Positions 1-9,298 of a stretch of 64,000 nt of DNA are shown here, one piece after another. The notes below the pieces were generated by a model. It made no database searches. It had not been told where the DNA came from and saw only the letters and a list, made by a program, of their open reading frames with translations. Source of the DNA: Solobacterium sp. UBA3691. Lineage in GTDB: Bacteria; Bacillota_I; Bacilli_A; Erysipelotrichales; Erysipelotrichaceae. The translations under genes were made by a program, and so were the position numbers. Within the stretch, counting starts at the first letter, position 1, and every line of letters starts with the position of its first letter. The stretch is taken from assembly GCA_002372175.1 (NCBI GenBank), contig DFIS01000055.1, positions 62,001 through 126,000 of the forward strand, read 5' to 3'.

Positions 1-1398
<1,398 letters not shown>

Positions 1399-1420
<22 letters not shown>

Positions 1421-1665
1421 TGTTTGCGGACTTCCTGATCAGACCGGAATTCTGGGCGATCGCACCGGCCAGTCTTGCCCGCTATCTCAGTCACAAGAAA
1501 CCGATCCGGTACTGTCACCTGGACCCTGCACCGCCGGACAGGATCTGTTATATTGAAGAATACAAGTATGTCAGGAAAAGCAGAAAAAAAGGCATTGAGG
1601 TATTCACCAATGCCCTGTATGAGTATTTAAGACAGAGTCATTCCGTAGAACTTTATGAAGAGTAA
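1399..1665 (+). pseudogene. LysR-family regulator, C-terminal remnant
   Basis: About 85 residues resemble the end of a LysR effector-binding domain: the stretch FWAIAPASLARYL, then a proline-rich turn LDPAPPDR, then a strand and a final helix (GIEVFTNALYEYLRQ). There is no DNA-binding domain and no ribosome site before either possible ATG (1399, 1420). The upstream sequence belongs to the PTS IIA remnant on the other strand. The gene was probably divergent from the permease and regulated it; both 5' parts have been lost together. It ends in a clean hairpin terminator. The family call is by pattern only. Confidence 0.5.
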
Positions 1666-1687
1666 AAGGGCGGCAGCACCGCCCTTT
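1665..1687. terminator. Bidirectional intrinsic terminator
   Basis: A 9-bp perfect stem (AAAGGGCGG / CCGCCCTTT, loop CAGCA) lies between the LysR remnant and the 3' end of fucO, with A and T runs on both sides, so it can stop transcription from either direction. Confidence 0.8.
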
Positions 1688-1711
1688 CATGTTAGTTATA
1701 TATCCTGTATG

Positions 1712-2866
1712 TTACGCTTCGATCAGGCTCAGGAACATCGCCTTGATGTCTTCTACCGTAACAGGTCTCGGGTTGCCCGGTGTGCAGGCATCCTTCAGTG
1801 CATCAGCAGAGAGTGCATCAACATCTTCGAGAGGTACAACACCCTTCAGGCTCATCGTGATGCCGACATCCTCACCAAGCTTCTTGACAGCTGCGACAGC
1901 GGCGGCACGGGCTTCTTCCAGAGGCATTGTATAAGCACCTTCAACACCGAAGGCAGCTGCGATATCTCTGTACTTCTCACCTGTAACAGGGGCGTTGTAT
2001 GCCATGACGGTAGGCAGTAATGTCGCACAGGCCTTGCCGTGAGGCATGTTGTAGTATGCGGACAGTGTATGCGCCATCGAGTGGTCTACACCAAGACCGA
2101 CGTTGGAGAAACCCATACCGGCGATATACTGTGCCAGAGCCATGGCTTCTCTGCCCTCGGGTTCATTCTTGACAGCCCCGCGGAGGTTCTTGGCGATCAT
2201 CTGGATGGCCTTGATATGGAACATATCGGAGAGTTCCCAGGCACCGCCTGTGATGTAGCCTTCGATCGCGTGTGTCAGAGCATCCATGCCTGTAGCAGCA
2301 GTCAGACCGGCAGGCATCGTGGACATCATATCCGGATCAACAAAGGCAATGACAGGAATATCATGAACGTCTACACAGACGAACTTTCTCTTGTTTTCAG
2401 GATCGGTGATCACGTAGTTGATCGTAACTTCGGCAGCTGTACCGGCTGTCGTAGGCACCGCAAAGATCGGAGTGCACGGGTTCTTGGTCGGAGCGACACC
2501 TTCGAGAGAACGGACATCCGCAAACTCGGGATTGGTGTTGATGACACCGATCGCCTTGGACGTATCCATCGAAGAACCGCCGCCGATCGCAATGATCATA
2601 TCTGCACCGGCTTCCGCAAAAGCCTTGACACCGGACTGTACGTTTTCGATCGTCGGGTTGGGCTGGATATTCGAATAGATCGTATACGGAATACCTGCTT
2701 CATCCAGAAGATCTGTAACTTTCGCTGTTACACCGAACTTCAGAAGATCAGGGTCACTTGCGACAAATGCTTTCTTGAATCCTCTTGCCTTGAATTCAGT
2801 TACGATCTCCTTGATCGCACCGGAACCGTGGTATGATGTTTCATTCAGTACGAATCTGTTAGCCAT
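1712..2866 (-). CDS. fucO: Lactaldehyde reductase / iron-containing alcohol dehydrogenase
   Basis: NAD(H)-dependent group III (iron) alcohol dehydrogenase reducing L-lactaldehyde to 1,2-propanediol in anaerobic deoxy-sugar breakdown. Its 384 residues match FucO along the whole length: start MANRFVLNETSYHG, nucleotide-binding IGGGSSMDTSKAIG, TTAGTAAEVTINYVITD. The Fe ligands are present: Asp and His in GMDALTHAIEGY and the two histidines in VDHSMAH and NMPHGKA. The start has GAGGAA 8 nt upstream. It is monocistronic, divergent from the gene at 2967, and no fucose or rhamnose genes are in view. Its promoter has a -10 (TATAAT, 2902-2907) but a CRP-type palindrome where the -35 should be. Other short-chain aldehydes are possible substrates. 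Confidence 0.92.
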   Translation of the reverse strand: MANRFVLNETSYHGSGAIKEIVTEFKARGFKKAFVASDPDLLKFGVTAKVTDLLDEAGIPYTIYSNIQPNPTIENVQSGVKAFAEAGADMIIAIGGGSSMDTSKAIGVINTNPEFADVRSLEGVAPTKNPCTPIFAVPTTAGTAAEVTINYVITDPENKRKFVCVDVHDIPVIAFVDPDMMSTMPAGLTAATGMDALTHAIEGYITGGAWELSDMFHIKAIQMIAKNLRGAVKNEPEGREAMALAQYIAGMGFSNVGLGVDHSMAHTLSAYYNMPHGKACATLLPTVMAYNAPVTGEKYRDIAAAFGVEGAYTMPLEEARAAAVAAVKKLGEDVGITMSLKGVVPLEDVDALSADALKDACTPGNPRPVTVEDIKAMFLSLIEA

Positions 2867-2901
2867 ATTATAATTCCTCGCTTTCTCATACTGTTGTCTC
2901 T

Positions 2902-2960
2902 ATTATACAACGAATATATCCTATTTGTGAATGCATTCACAGGTTATAACAGGATATAAT
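2902..2960. promoter_or_regulatory. Divergent promoters sharing a CRP-type palindrome (2926-2941)
   Basis: TGTGAATGCATTCACA is a perfect 16-bp palindrome of the TGTGA-N6-TCACA form bound by Crp/Fnr-family regulators. On the minus strand it covers the -35 position of the fucO promoter (-10 TATAAT at 2907-2902); on the plus strand it covers the -35 position of the promoter of the gene at 2967 (-10 TATAAT at 2955-2960). Neither promoter has a recognisable TTGACA, which suggests dependence on, or control by, the bound protein. A Crp/Fnr-type regulator is encoded at 13,631. Confidence 0.65.
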
Positions 2961-2966
2961 TTATGT

Positions 2967-4085
2967 ATGAACCAACAACTGTACAGCTGGTATAATGAGC
3001 CGAATATCCTGCAGGTCAGCGGGTCTCTTTTCCGTTACTTCGGCATTGATCCGGCACATGGCAGTGACCGTACTGTCGATGCATATCTGCAGACATATAG
3101 ACCCCGCTGCGTGATCGCCTTACTGGTGGATGCCCTGGGTTCTTCGATCCTGCAGAGACATGCGGAACAGACGCCGTTCCTGCGTGCACATCAGCGTGCG
3201 AATGTTTCCACGGTATATCCGCCGACGACCACGGCTGCCACGACTTCGTTTCTGACCGGACGCAGTCCTGCCGAAAACGGATGGCTGGGCTGGAACCAGT
3301 ACTTTCACGAAGAAGATGACAATATCGTGCTGTTTCTGAACCGCAGCCAGTATGGTAACAGAGTCTACGCGTACGGTACGGCGGAAGAAAAGCTCCCCCT
3401 GGACAGGATCTACGATGTGCTGAACAGGCACAGCATCCCTGCTGAGCATGTCTGGCCGGGCTGGGCTCCGCACAATCCCTGCGCCACCTTTGAAGAACTG
3501 CTGCAGAGGACGGCAGAGCTCTCCCGCGCGAACCGCTTTGTCTATGCCTACTGGGATATGTTTGATACGTTCATGCATGAACACGGTGTATCCTGTGCTG
3601 ATACCGGTGAAGAAGCCGCAAAGATCGATAAGGCTGTCAGAGCCTTTGCGCAGAGCCTGCCGGAAGATACCGTACTGCTGATGACGGCGGACCACAGCCA
3701 GATCGATGCCGAAAACTATCCGCTGTATGAAGACCGGGAACTGATGTCATGTCTGCGTGTACCGCCGGCACTGGAACAGCGTACAGTAGCCTTCTATCTG
3801 CGGGAAGGCTGTCATGACAGGTTTACCGAACTGTTTCACAAACGCCTCGGCGATGCGTTTCTGCTCGCGGAAAGACAGGAAGTGATCCGCTCCGGGATCT
3901 TCGGACCGGGTATTCCTTCCGCACGTTTTGAGGAATTCATCGGTGATCTGACCGCCTTTGCGTTAACACCTCTTGAGCTTGACTGTAAGCCGGGTTCTCT
4001 GCCTCTTGGCAATCATGCCGGGATGTTGCCGGAAGAACGCTATGTACCGGTGATCCTGTACTGTCATACATCGGAAATTCTGTAG
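2967..4085 (+). CDS. Alkaline phosphatase superfamily phosphodiesterase/phosphatase
   Basis: A predicted cytoplasmic metal-dependent phosphoesterase of 372 residues. It carries the superfamily features in order: LLVDALG (first metal aspartate, near residue 55), TVYPPTTTAATTSFLTGRSP (nucleophile Thr region), YAYWDMFDTFMHEHG (Asp and His ligands), LLMTADHSQID (Asp-His pair) and GNHAGMLPEE (last His). This pattern is that of nucleotide pyrophosphatase/type I phosphodiesterases. Start choice: a perfect TATAAT ends 6 nt before the ATG at 2967 and no ribosome site lies at normal spacing, so the mRNA is probably leaderless. An in-frame ATG at 2931 would lie upstream of the -10 and is rejected. Substrate unknown. 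Confidence 0.8.
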   Translation: MNQQLYSWYNEPNILQVSGSLFRYFGIDPAHGSDRTVDAYLQTYRPRCVIALLVDALGSSILQRHAEQTPFLRAHQRANVSTVYPPTTTAATTSFLTGRSPAENGWLGWNQYFHEEDDNIVLFLNRSQYGNRVYAYGTAEEKLPLDRIYDVLNRHSIPAEHVWPGWAPHNPCATFEELLQRTAELSRANRFVYAYWDMFDTFMHEHGVSCADTGEEAAKIDKAVRAFAQSLPEDTVLLMTADHSQIDAENYPLYEDRELMSCLRVPPALEQRTVAFYLREGCHDRFTELFHKRLGDAFLLAERQEVIRSGIFGPGIPSARFEEFIGDLTAFALTPLELDCKPGSLPLGNHAGMLPEERYVPVILYCHTSEIL

Positions 4086-4140
4086 ATTCATATAATCATA
4101 CCAATACATTCGTACTGATACGAAAGAAACGAGGGTGCTT

Positions 4141-4803
4141 ATGAAATATGCTGCTCTGTTCCTGTATGTAATCGTCTGTATTATTCATCTGCGGGCCAGC
4201 TATGCGGATGACCGCACTGCCCGTGCCCGTACAAAACCGTTTTTACTGTTACTTCTGCTTGTATATTATCTGCTGGCGGCAGATCACCCCGACGGACTGC
4301 TTGTGCTGGCGCTGTTTACGAGCTGGCTGGGAGATATCCTGTTGATTCCGAAGGGTCATCACTGGTTTGCCTGTGGCGGTATCTCCTTCATGTTCAGTCA
4401 TCTCTTCTTCGTTCTTGTCTATCAGCGGCAGATCGATCTGCACACAGTATCGCTTCCGGCGGTGCTGATCCCGGCTTTGATCTACACCGGCATATCTCTG
4501 GCAGTGATCCTGGCTGTTAAGAATACAACACCGAAGAAGATGATCCTGCCGATGTATTTCTATCTGCTCTGCAATAGTGCGATGAATGTCTTCGCGTATC
4601 TGCAGATGCTGTCGGTGCATACCGTCGGTTCCTGTGTTTCCTATGCCGGAGCTGTAATGTTTTTCATTTCTGACTGTACTCTGTTTCTCGTTAGGTATTA
4701 TAATAAACCGGAGATCATCTACAGAAAGCATTTTACGGTGATGCTCGCATATCTTCTCGGTGAGTTCCTGATCGTGGAAGGTATACTACTGATGAAAGGC
4801 TGA
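4141..4803 (+). CDS. YhhN-family membrane protein
   Basis: A 220-residue integral membrane protein with about eight hydrophobic segments. TKPFLLLLLLVYYLL, then FTSWLGDILLIPKG, then GGISFMFSHLFFVLVY follow the order of conserved patches in the YhhN/TMEM86 family (KP, then GD, then an H-containing helix); a late MFFISDCTLFLVRYY patch also fits. Some animal members are lysoplasmalogenases; activity in bacteria is mostly unproven. The start at 4141 has GAGGG 5 nt upstream. The stop codon is 5 nt before the lipid kinase start, so the two are probably co-transcribed, hinting at a lipid-related role. Confidence 0.72.
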   Translation: MKYAALFLYVIVCIIHLRASYADDRTARARTKPFLLLLLLVYYLLAADHPDGLLVLALFTSWLGDILLIPKGHHWFACGGISFMFSHLFFVLVYQRQIDLHTVSLPAVLIPALIYTGISLAVILAVKNTTPKKMILPMYFYLLCNSAMNVFAYLQMLSVHTVGSCVSYAGAVMFFISDCTLFLVRYYNKPEIIYRKHFTVMLAYLLGEFLIVEGILLMKG

Positions 4804-4808
4804 ATACC

Positions 4809-5714
4809 ATGAAATACATCTTTGTCATGAACCCTGCAGCAGGCAGCGGATCTGCAGAAAAGATCATCCATTCTGCACTGCGGGATCTGGATGAACAGGT
4901 GCAGTACGAAACATATGTTACAAGAACAGAAAAGGATGCCACAGCTTACGTAAAGCGCTGGTGTGAGAAGCACCCGGGTGAGGAAGTGCGCTTTATTGCC
5001 TGCGGCGGTGACGGTACGATCAACGAAGTATTCAGCGGAACTGTCGGCTTTCCGAATGTCAGCGTTACCTGCTACCCCTGCGGCAGCGGGAATGACTTCG
5101 TCAAATCCTTCGGCGGTGCCGGGAAGTTCCTGAATATACCTGCCCTGCTGCATGCAGAGACACGGAAGATCGACCTCCTGCAGGCCGGTGATCACTACAG
5201 TGTCAACGCCATCAACTTCGGCTTCGATACTGCAGTGGCGATGAGCGTGGAAGAGGACAGAAAGAGAAAAGGCACCAGCAGCCGGAGTGCCTATACCCGC
5301 GGAATTATCAAAGCACTGTTCACCAACATGAGCAACCAGTTCCGGATCATTGCGGACGGTGAAGAACTGCTTCCCGAGGGATCGGCATTGTTATGCACAC
5401 TGGCAAACGGGCAGTATCTCGGCGGTTCCTTCCGTGATGCCCCGAGAGCGAAGACCGATGACGGCCTGATCGAAGTCTGTATCCTGCGTGAGATATCCTA
5501 TCTGCAATTTATGAAGACGATCGGCATCTATGCCCGCGGTGATCATCTGGATGATCCATCTCTGAAAGATATCGTGATCTACAGACAGGCAGAAAAAGTA
5601 GAAGTGATCGCCCCGGAAGGCTTTGCCTACTCCCTTGACGGAGAGATCATCCGGGAGAATCACTTTACAGTAGAAGTCAGGCATAAAATCCTTGATCTGG
5701 CTGTACCGGAATAG
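4809..5714 (+). CDS. Diacylglycerol kinase-family lipid kinase (DgkB/YegS type)
   Basis: An ATP-dependent lipid kinase, in the family that phosphorylates diacylglycerol to phosphatidate for phospholipid turnover at the inner face of the membrane. At 301 residues it has normal length. Visible motifs: MNPAAGSGSAEK at the start, the catalytic-domain loop CGGDGTINEVFSG, CGSGNDFVKSFG, and in the C-terminal beta-sandwich NGQYLGGSFRDAPRAKTDDG with the final YSLDGEI turn. The ribosome site is the AAAGG lying across the end of the previous gene. A hairpin terminator follows at 5741. Confidence 0.9.
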   Translation: MKYIFVMNPAAGSGSAEKIIHSALRDLDEQVQYETYVTRTEKDATAYVKRWCEKHPGEEVRFIACGGDGTINEVFSGTVGFPNVSVTCYPCGSGNDFVKSFGGAGKFLNIPALLHAETRKIDLLQAGDHYSVNAINFGFDTAVAMSVEEDRKRKGTSSRSAYTRGIIKALFTNMSNQFRIIADGEELLPEGSALLCTLANGQYLGGSFRDAPRAKTDDGLIEVCILREISYLQFMKTIGIYARGDHLDDPSLKDIVIYRQAEKVEVIAPEGFAYSLDGEIIRENHFTVEVRHKILDLAVPE

Positions 5715-5740
5715 ATCTGTACAAAGTGAGAAAGTATTGA

Positions 5741-5765
5741 CGGAGACCGCAAAGGCCTCCGCTTT
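5741..5765 (+). terminator. Intrinsic terminator after the lipid kinase
   Basis: CGGAGACC-GCAAA-GGCCTCCG stem (one A/C mismatch) followed by CTTTT. It lies between the convergent lipid kinase and GNAT genes. Confidence 0.6.
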
Positions 5766-5781
5766 TACTGTATATTCCTCT

Positions 5782-6438
5782 TTAAGACACCGGAGAACTT
5801 TCTCCCTGCTGTTCCGCATCATATTCACGGATCAGATCATACATATCGAACCGTTCACCGCAGCTGCGGATCCGGTCAAGCTTCATACCGAGATGAACAT
5901 AGCGGGCAGCTTTATCCTTATCATCCGTATCCAGTATTACCGGCACCTGATGATCTTCCGCAATTTTGTATGCATACTCCATCATTTTCCGCATATATCC
6001 CTGACCCTGATACTCTTTTCTCACAACAAGCATCTCGATGCGCAGAAACTTGCGCTTTTCCTTTTGCATACGGGTCTCAATTGTCCCGCCGTCAGAGAAG
6101 CAGGCATTAATGAACTGCTTCATGTTTCCACAACCGCCGAGTGCTTTCTTTTCCGCAGCAATCATCTTCAATCCATCCACAATCCCAATTCTTCCTCCGG
6201 CTCCTTCTCCGGACAGCATCATATACCCTTCCTGATATTCTGATGTTGTATAAAGTACACCGGCTTTATATGCGGCTTGAACAATCGCATCAATATAGAT
6301 GAACATCGCTTCTCCGGTGGGGATATACTTGATCAGACCGGTATCATCCTCGTTATACTTGTAATCATAGAATGCCTCTGCGATCTGTGCAGAGATCTGC
6401 TTCACCTGTTCACCGGTCAGTCCCTGAAGTTTTATCAT
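5782..6438 (-). CDS. GNAT-family N-acetyltransferase
   Basis: A 218-residue acyl-CoA-dependent transferase. The C-terminal half holds the GNAT core: IEMLVVRKEYQGQGYMRKMM is the beta4/acetyl-CoA pyrophosphate loop (QGQGY), followed by VPVILDTDDKDKAARYVHLG, the beta5 strand and helix. The N-terminal 100 residues are less conserved. The start has GGAGGAGG 6 nt upstream. Acceptor unknown. It stands alone between a convergent lipid kinase and a pair of membrane proteins on the same strand. Confidence 0.8.
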   Translation of the reverse strand: MIKLQGLTGEQVKQISAQIAEAFYDYKYNEDDTGLIKYIPTGEAMFIYIDAIVQAAYKAGVLYTTSEYQEGYMMLSGEGAGGRIGIVDGLKMIAAEKKALGGCGNMKQFINACFSDGGTIETRMQKEKRKFLRIEMLVVRKEYQGQGYMRKMMEYAYKIAEDHQVPVILDTDDKDKAARYVHLGMKLDRIRSCGERFDMYDLIREYDAEQQGESSPVS

Positions 6439-6483
6439 TTATGCCTCCTCCTTTATCCCGAACCATTGCCGCTGCAGTCTCCG

Positions 6484-7104
6484 TCAGATCAGCAGCAGTA
6501 ATCCCAGAAACATGGCTGCCCCGGCCCAGTTTCCGGCACCGCCGATCCGCAGCGGAAATAATACGGACGCAATCAGCAGTATATTGAAGATACATGCCCA
6601 CCTGGGAAGAACCGTTACCCCGGAAACGACCAGCACAAACAGCGTTACACTGAAAATGATCAGACCGAGATAGCAGACGATCATGGTTACAGAGGTCTTT
6701 TTGAAGAAATCCGTAATTGCTTCACGTGCCGCTTCTGTCATGCCCAGGCGAATGTAAAACCATTCTGCCGCTCCGCAGAATACATGATGTGCTGTTCCCG
6801 GAATAAAGAAAATAACTGCAGAGATCAGCATGATCCTTGCGGCTGAATCCGAAAACTGCTGCATCCATACGCATAACGCATAATACCCGCCGCAGTACAT
6901 GCACATGGCCAGACATCCCAGCAGCATGGACAGCAGAGGATTCTTAAGCGGCATTTTCCGGAAAGCCAATCTCATTTTTTCGTTATCCGACATCATGCGA
7001 AAACTGAATTTTTCGCCGCCGGCATAGATCAGCAGGCAGTCACAGTATCCGCAGAGAAGATGCCCCAGAACAGCAATTATCATCAGTACTTTTATTGTTG
7101 TCAT
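6484..7104 (-). CDS. Six-TM-type membrane protein, second of a tandem pair
   Basis: A 206-residue protein with about six hydrophobic helices. I do not recognise it beyond resemblance to the upstream neighbour: both open with a short helix followed by a Gly-rich patch (GYCDCLLIYAGG here, YGAGDWLMIFGDP there) and share a middle segment ending in a patch rich in Phe and His (FIPGTAHHVFCGAAEW). The family may be the one catalogued as DUF6796. The start at 7104 is chosen because GGAGG lies 8 nt upstream and the ATG overlaps the previous stop (ATGA), implying translational coupling. An ATG at 7125 would lie inside the neighbour. Confidence 0.7.
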   Translation of the reverse strand: MTTIKVLMIIAVLGHLLCGYCDCLLIYAGGEKFSFRMMSDNEKMRLAFRKMPLKNPLLSMLLGCLAMCMYCGGYYALCVWMQQFSDSAARIMLISAVIFFIPGTAHHVFCGAAEWFYIRLGMTEAAREAITDFFKKTSVTMIVCYLGLIIFSVTLFVLVVSGVTVLPRWACIFNILLIASVLFPLRIGGAGNWAGAAMFLGLLLLI

Positions 7105-7763
7105 CGTACATACCTCCGTTCCCATACCAGCATTATCCCAAACCAGATGATCATACTCTCGCTCATCAGCCCGTTAATGAATCCCAAACGGAAAGCACTG
7201 ACCGGAAGCAACAGGGACAGTCCTTTCAGAACAGCAAAGATCACCAGCACATTGGTAAAAGCCATCCGCCGGGGAAATACAGTACTGCTGCTGAGCTGTA
7301 AATAAAACCACCAGACAAACACAGGAAGCATCATGGCTTCGGCAGCCGGAACCAGCCACGAAAGCTGAGAATACAGCCCTTCGCAGACTGCCGCAGCATC
7401 CTCAGCATATCCATTGCCGTTCATCCACGAGAACAGTACCAGGATCATGACATAGAACAGATGAAGGGCGATCCACGGTGTCAGTCCAAAAGCGTTCAGG
7501 AAACAGTAAATCCTGCGCTGCCTTTCATCCCGGATATACTCTGCCAGGGCAAATAACGCAATTCCGTACAGGATGATTCCCGGAAACGCCAGAGCCATGG
7601 CAAGATCATATCGCCACTGAGGAATGGACGCTGTTCCTGCTGTAAGCCAAGAAAGCTTTCCCATATATGTCGGATCCCCGAAGATCATCAGCCAGTCACC
7701 TGCACCATAGCAGATACAGCCGAGCATGCCGCACAGCAATGCGGTCACCATATGTTTCTTCAT
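7101..7763 (-). CDS. Six-TM-type membrane protein, first of a tandem pair
   Basis: A 220-residue integral membrane protein with about seven hydrophobic segments. It begins MKKHMVTALLCGMLGCICYGAGDWLMIFG, and the GAGDWLM patch is its clearest signature. Function unknown; possibly a DUF6796-type protein. The start at 7763 is preceded by AGGGAGG and AGGAAG; an upstream ATG at 7817 lacks a good site. It forms a two-gene operon with the downstream paralogue. A strong promoter with an operator-like inverted repeat lies about 95 nt upstream, so the pair is probably repressor-controlled. Confidence 0.72.
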   Translation of the reverse strand: MKKHMVTALLCGMLGCICYGAGDWLMIFGDPTYMGKLSWLTAGTASIPQWRYDLAMALAFPGIILYGIALFALAEYIRDERQRRIYCFLNAFGLTPWIALHLFYVMILVLFSWMNGNGYAEDAAAVCEGLYSQLSWLVPAAEAMMLPVFVWWFYLQLSSSTVFPRRMAFTNVLVIFAVLKGLSLLLPVSAFRLGFINGLMSESMIIWFGIMLVWERRYVR

Positions 7764-7847
7764 CTTCCTGTGCCTCCCTGCTTCGGTGTTATTATCCTGC
7801 AGTCTGCAGTATGACATCTGCTCTGCCTCATGATACGCAAAGTTTTT

Positions 7848-7893
7848 GTTAGTTATTACTAACTATTATATTTCGCTCCATTCCTGTTTTCAA
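7848..7893 (-). promoter_or_regulatory. Sigma-A promoter with overlapping 16-bp operator
   Basis: On the minus strand TTGAAA (7893-7888), a 17-nt spacer and TATAAT (7870-7865) form a near-consensus promoter. Immediately downstream, at the expected start point, GTTAGT-TATT-ACTAAC (7848-7863) is a perfect inverted repeat placed to block polymerase. TetR- and MarR-type repressors bind sites of this size; no such regulator is in the window. Confidence 0.72.
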
Positions 7894-7957
7894 GATGCGC
7901 AGCCGGTCAGACACTGATGGATGACTGTTCGATTCCGCATCGCATTTTCTGCGAAGA

Positions 7958-7981
7958 AAAGAACCTCTGCCGAGGTTCTTT
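7958..7981 (-). terminator. Intrinsic terminator after the beta-solenoid lipoprotein
   Basis: A perfect 10-bp stem (AAAGAACCTC / GAGGTTCTTT, loop TGCC) with a T-rich exit on the minus strand, 30 nt past the stop at 8012. Confidence 0.8.
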
Positions 7982-8011
7982 ATGTATCTGTGACTGACAG
8001 ACTGCTGTCTG

Positions 8012-9166
8012 TTACCCGCGGGTAATCGTGTTGATCTCAGTACCGTTCACAATGATCGTACCGTCTGTATATTCTGCTTCACCGTCATAGTCGAAGGCTG
8101 ACTCTGCACTGATCTCAAGCGTGCCGCCGCTCATGTATATATTCCCGTTGGCATCTACGGCATCGCAGTCACCCTGGCCCATCGTGATCGTGATATATCC
8201 GCCGGTGATCTCGATTACCGGTGTGTATGCAGAGGACTTTCTGCCGGCATTCAGACCGTCACCGGAGGCACTGATACTGAGTTCACCGCCGTTAATCAGT
8301 ATATATGTCGCTTCGATACCCTCTGCGGCCGTCAGGGAGATATCACCGCCGTCGATCTGTACGAAGGTTGTGCCGTGGACCGCATCATCTTCACCGCTGA
8401 CCATGATCTGACCGTCTCTGATATAGATATAGCCTGTACTGTCATCCTTGTCATTCTCGGCATGGAATCCATCCTCGCAGGCCAGCACCGTAATATTTCC
8501 GTCATAGATCAGGATCGCGTCATTTGCCTCAAATGCGGCATCATCCGCAGTGATGATATATGTACCGCCGGTGATTTTCAGGATATCTTTGCATACTACT
8601 GCGTTGTCCGAAGAATGCAGTGTCAGCGACCCGGTACCGTTCAGCACAAGATCATCCTTTGCAAAGATCACGCCGTCTGTCTCCGTACCGTCTTCTCTGA
8701 ATTCACCGGTGACAGCCAGATTGTTTTCCGTATCTGTAGTGGTAATGAATACCTTATCCGCATTCTGCACATAGATGCACGGAGTATCTGTATTGGTGAT
8801 CGATACACCGTTGAGGACGATCTGTACCTTGTCTTCATCTCCGGCATCGACCGTCACGGTTGTGCCTTTCGCCGACCCGGTCAGGATATATACACCTTCC
8901 TGCGTGATTCTTATCTCCTGATTGTCGGATACTGTGATCTGTTCGGCACCTGTCAGGTCTGCCGTCTGTGTGAGGTCCCTTTCGGTAAACATATTCTCTG
9001 TATCCGGCATCACTGCAGATACTGCTGTTTCTGTCTTCTCCGTGACAGCCGGGCTTTCCGCTTCGGCGGTACTTTCGGGTGTACTGACTGCGGGTGTATT
9101 CTCTGCCATCGAGCACCCCGCCAGAATAAGCAGGAGGCTGAGCAGGCATGCGCTGTATTTCTTCAT
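8012..9166 (-). CDS. Beta-solenoid lipoprotein, carbohydrate-binding-domain (DUF4353-like) family
   Basis: An exported lipoprotein of 384 residues. MKKYSACLLSLLLILAGCSM is a lipoprotein signal with lipobox LAGC. After an acidic Thr/Glu-rich linker the mature part is a series of short strands with turns such as ITGGTYIITADDAAFEAND and INGGELSISASGDGLNAG, repeated about every 20-25 residues, indicating a right-handed parallel beta-helix. Many turns are Asp/Gly-rich and could bind calcium. The family is usually annotated as carbohydrate-binding, but the ligand is not established. The start has AAAGGAG 8 nt upstream. Three 11-bp-spaced direct repeats lie at its promoter, suggesting control by an OmpR-type response regulator. 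Confidence 0.82.
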   Translation of the reverse strand: MKKYSACLLSLLLILAGCSMAENTPAVSTPESTAEAESPAVTEKTETAVSAVMPDTENMFTERDLTQTADLTGAEQITVSDNQEIRITQEGVYILTGSAKGTTVTVDAGDEDKVQIVLNGVSITNTDTPCIYVQNADKVFITTTDTENNLAVTGEFREDGTETDGVIFAKDDLVLNGTGSLTLHSSDNAVVCKDILKITGGTYIITADDAAFEANDAILIYDGNITVLACEDGFHAENDKDDSTGYIYIRDGQIMVSGEDDAVHGTTFVQIDGGDISLTAAEGIEATYILINGGELSISASGDGLNAGRKSSAYTPVIEITGGYITITMGQGDCDAVDANGNIYMSGGTLEISAESAFDYDGEAEYTDGTIIVNGTEINTITRG

Positions 9167-9196
9167 GAGCTGTCTCCTTTCGCTGTTATGTTCATA

Positions 9197-9227
9197 TTAT
9201 CCGCAGCTTATCTGAAGTTTATCTGAA
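9197..9227 (-). promoter_or_regulatory. Three direct repeats at 11-bp spacing (response-regulator-type operator)
   Basis: TTATCCGCA (9197), TTATCTGAA (9208) and TTATCTGAA (9219) recur exactly every 11 bp, one helical turn, the arrangement bound by OmpR/PhoB-type regulators. On the minus strand they lie just upstream of a TAATAT -10 (about 9200-9195) and cover the -35 position of the lipoprotein promoter. Confidence 0.6.
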
Positions 9228-9263
9228 CATGAGGTGCGGAAGAAGTGAATCTTTGTGTGAACA

Positions 9264-9292
9264 TTGTATGTTGCTGGAATATATCTTACACT
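9264..9292 (+). promoter_or_regulatory. Promoter giving a leaderless transcript
   Basis: TTGTAT (9264-9269), a 17-nt spacer and TACACT (9287-9292). Six nucleotides separate the -10 from the ATG at 9299, so the transcript should start at or next to the start codon. Confidence 0.6.
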
Positions 9293-9298
9293 TGACTC

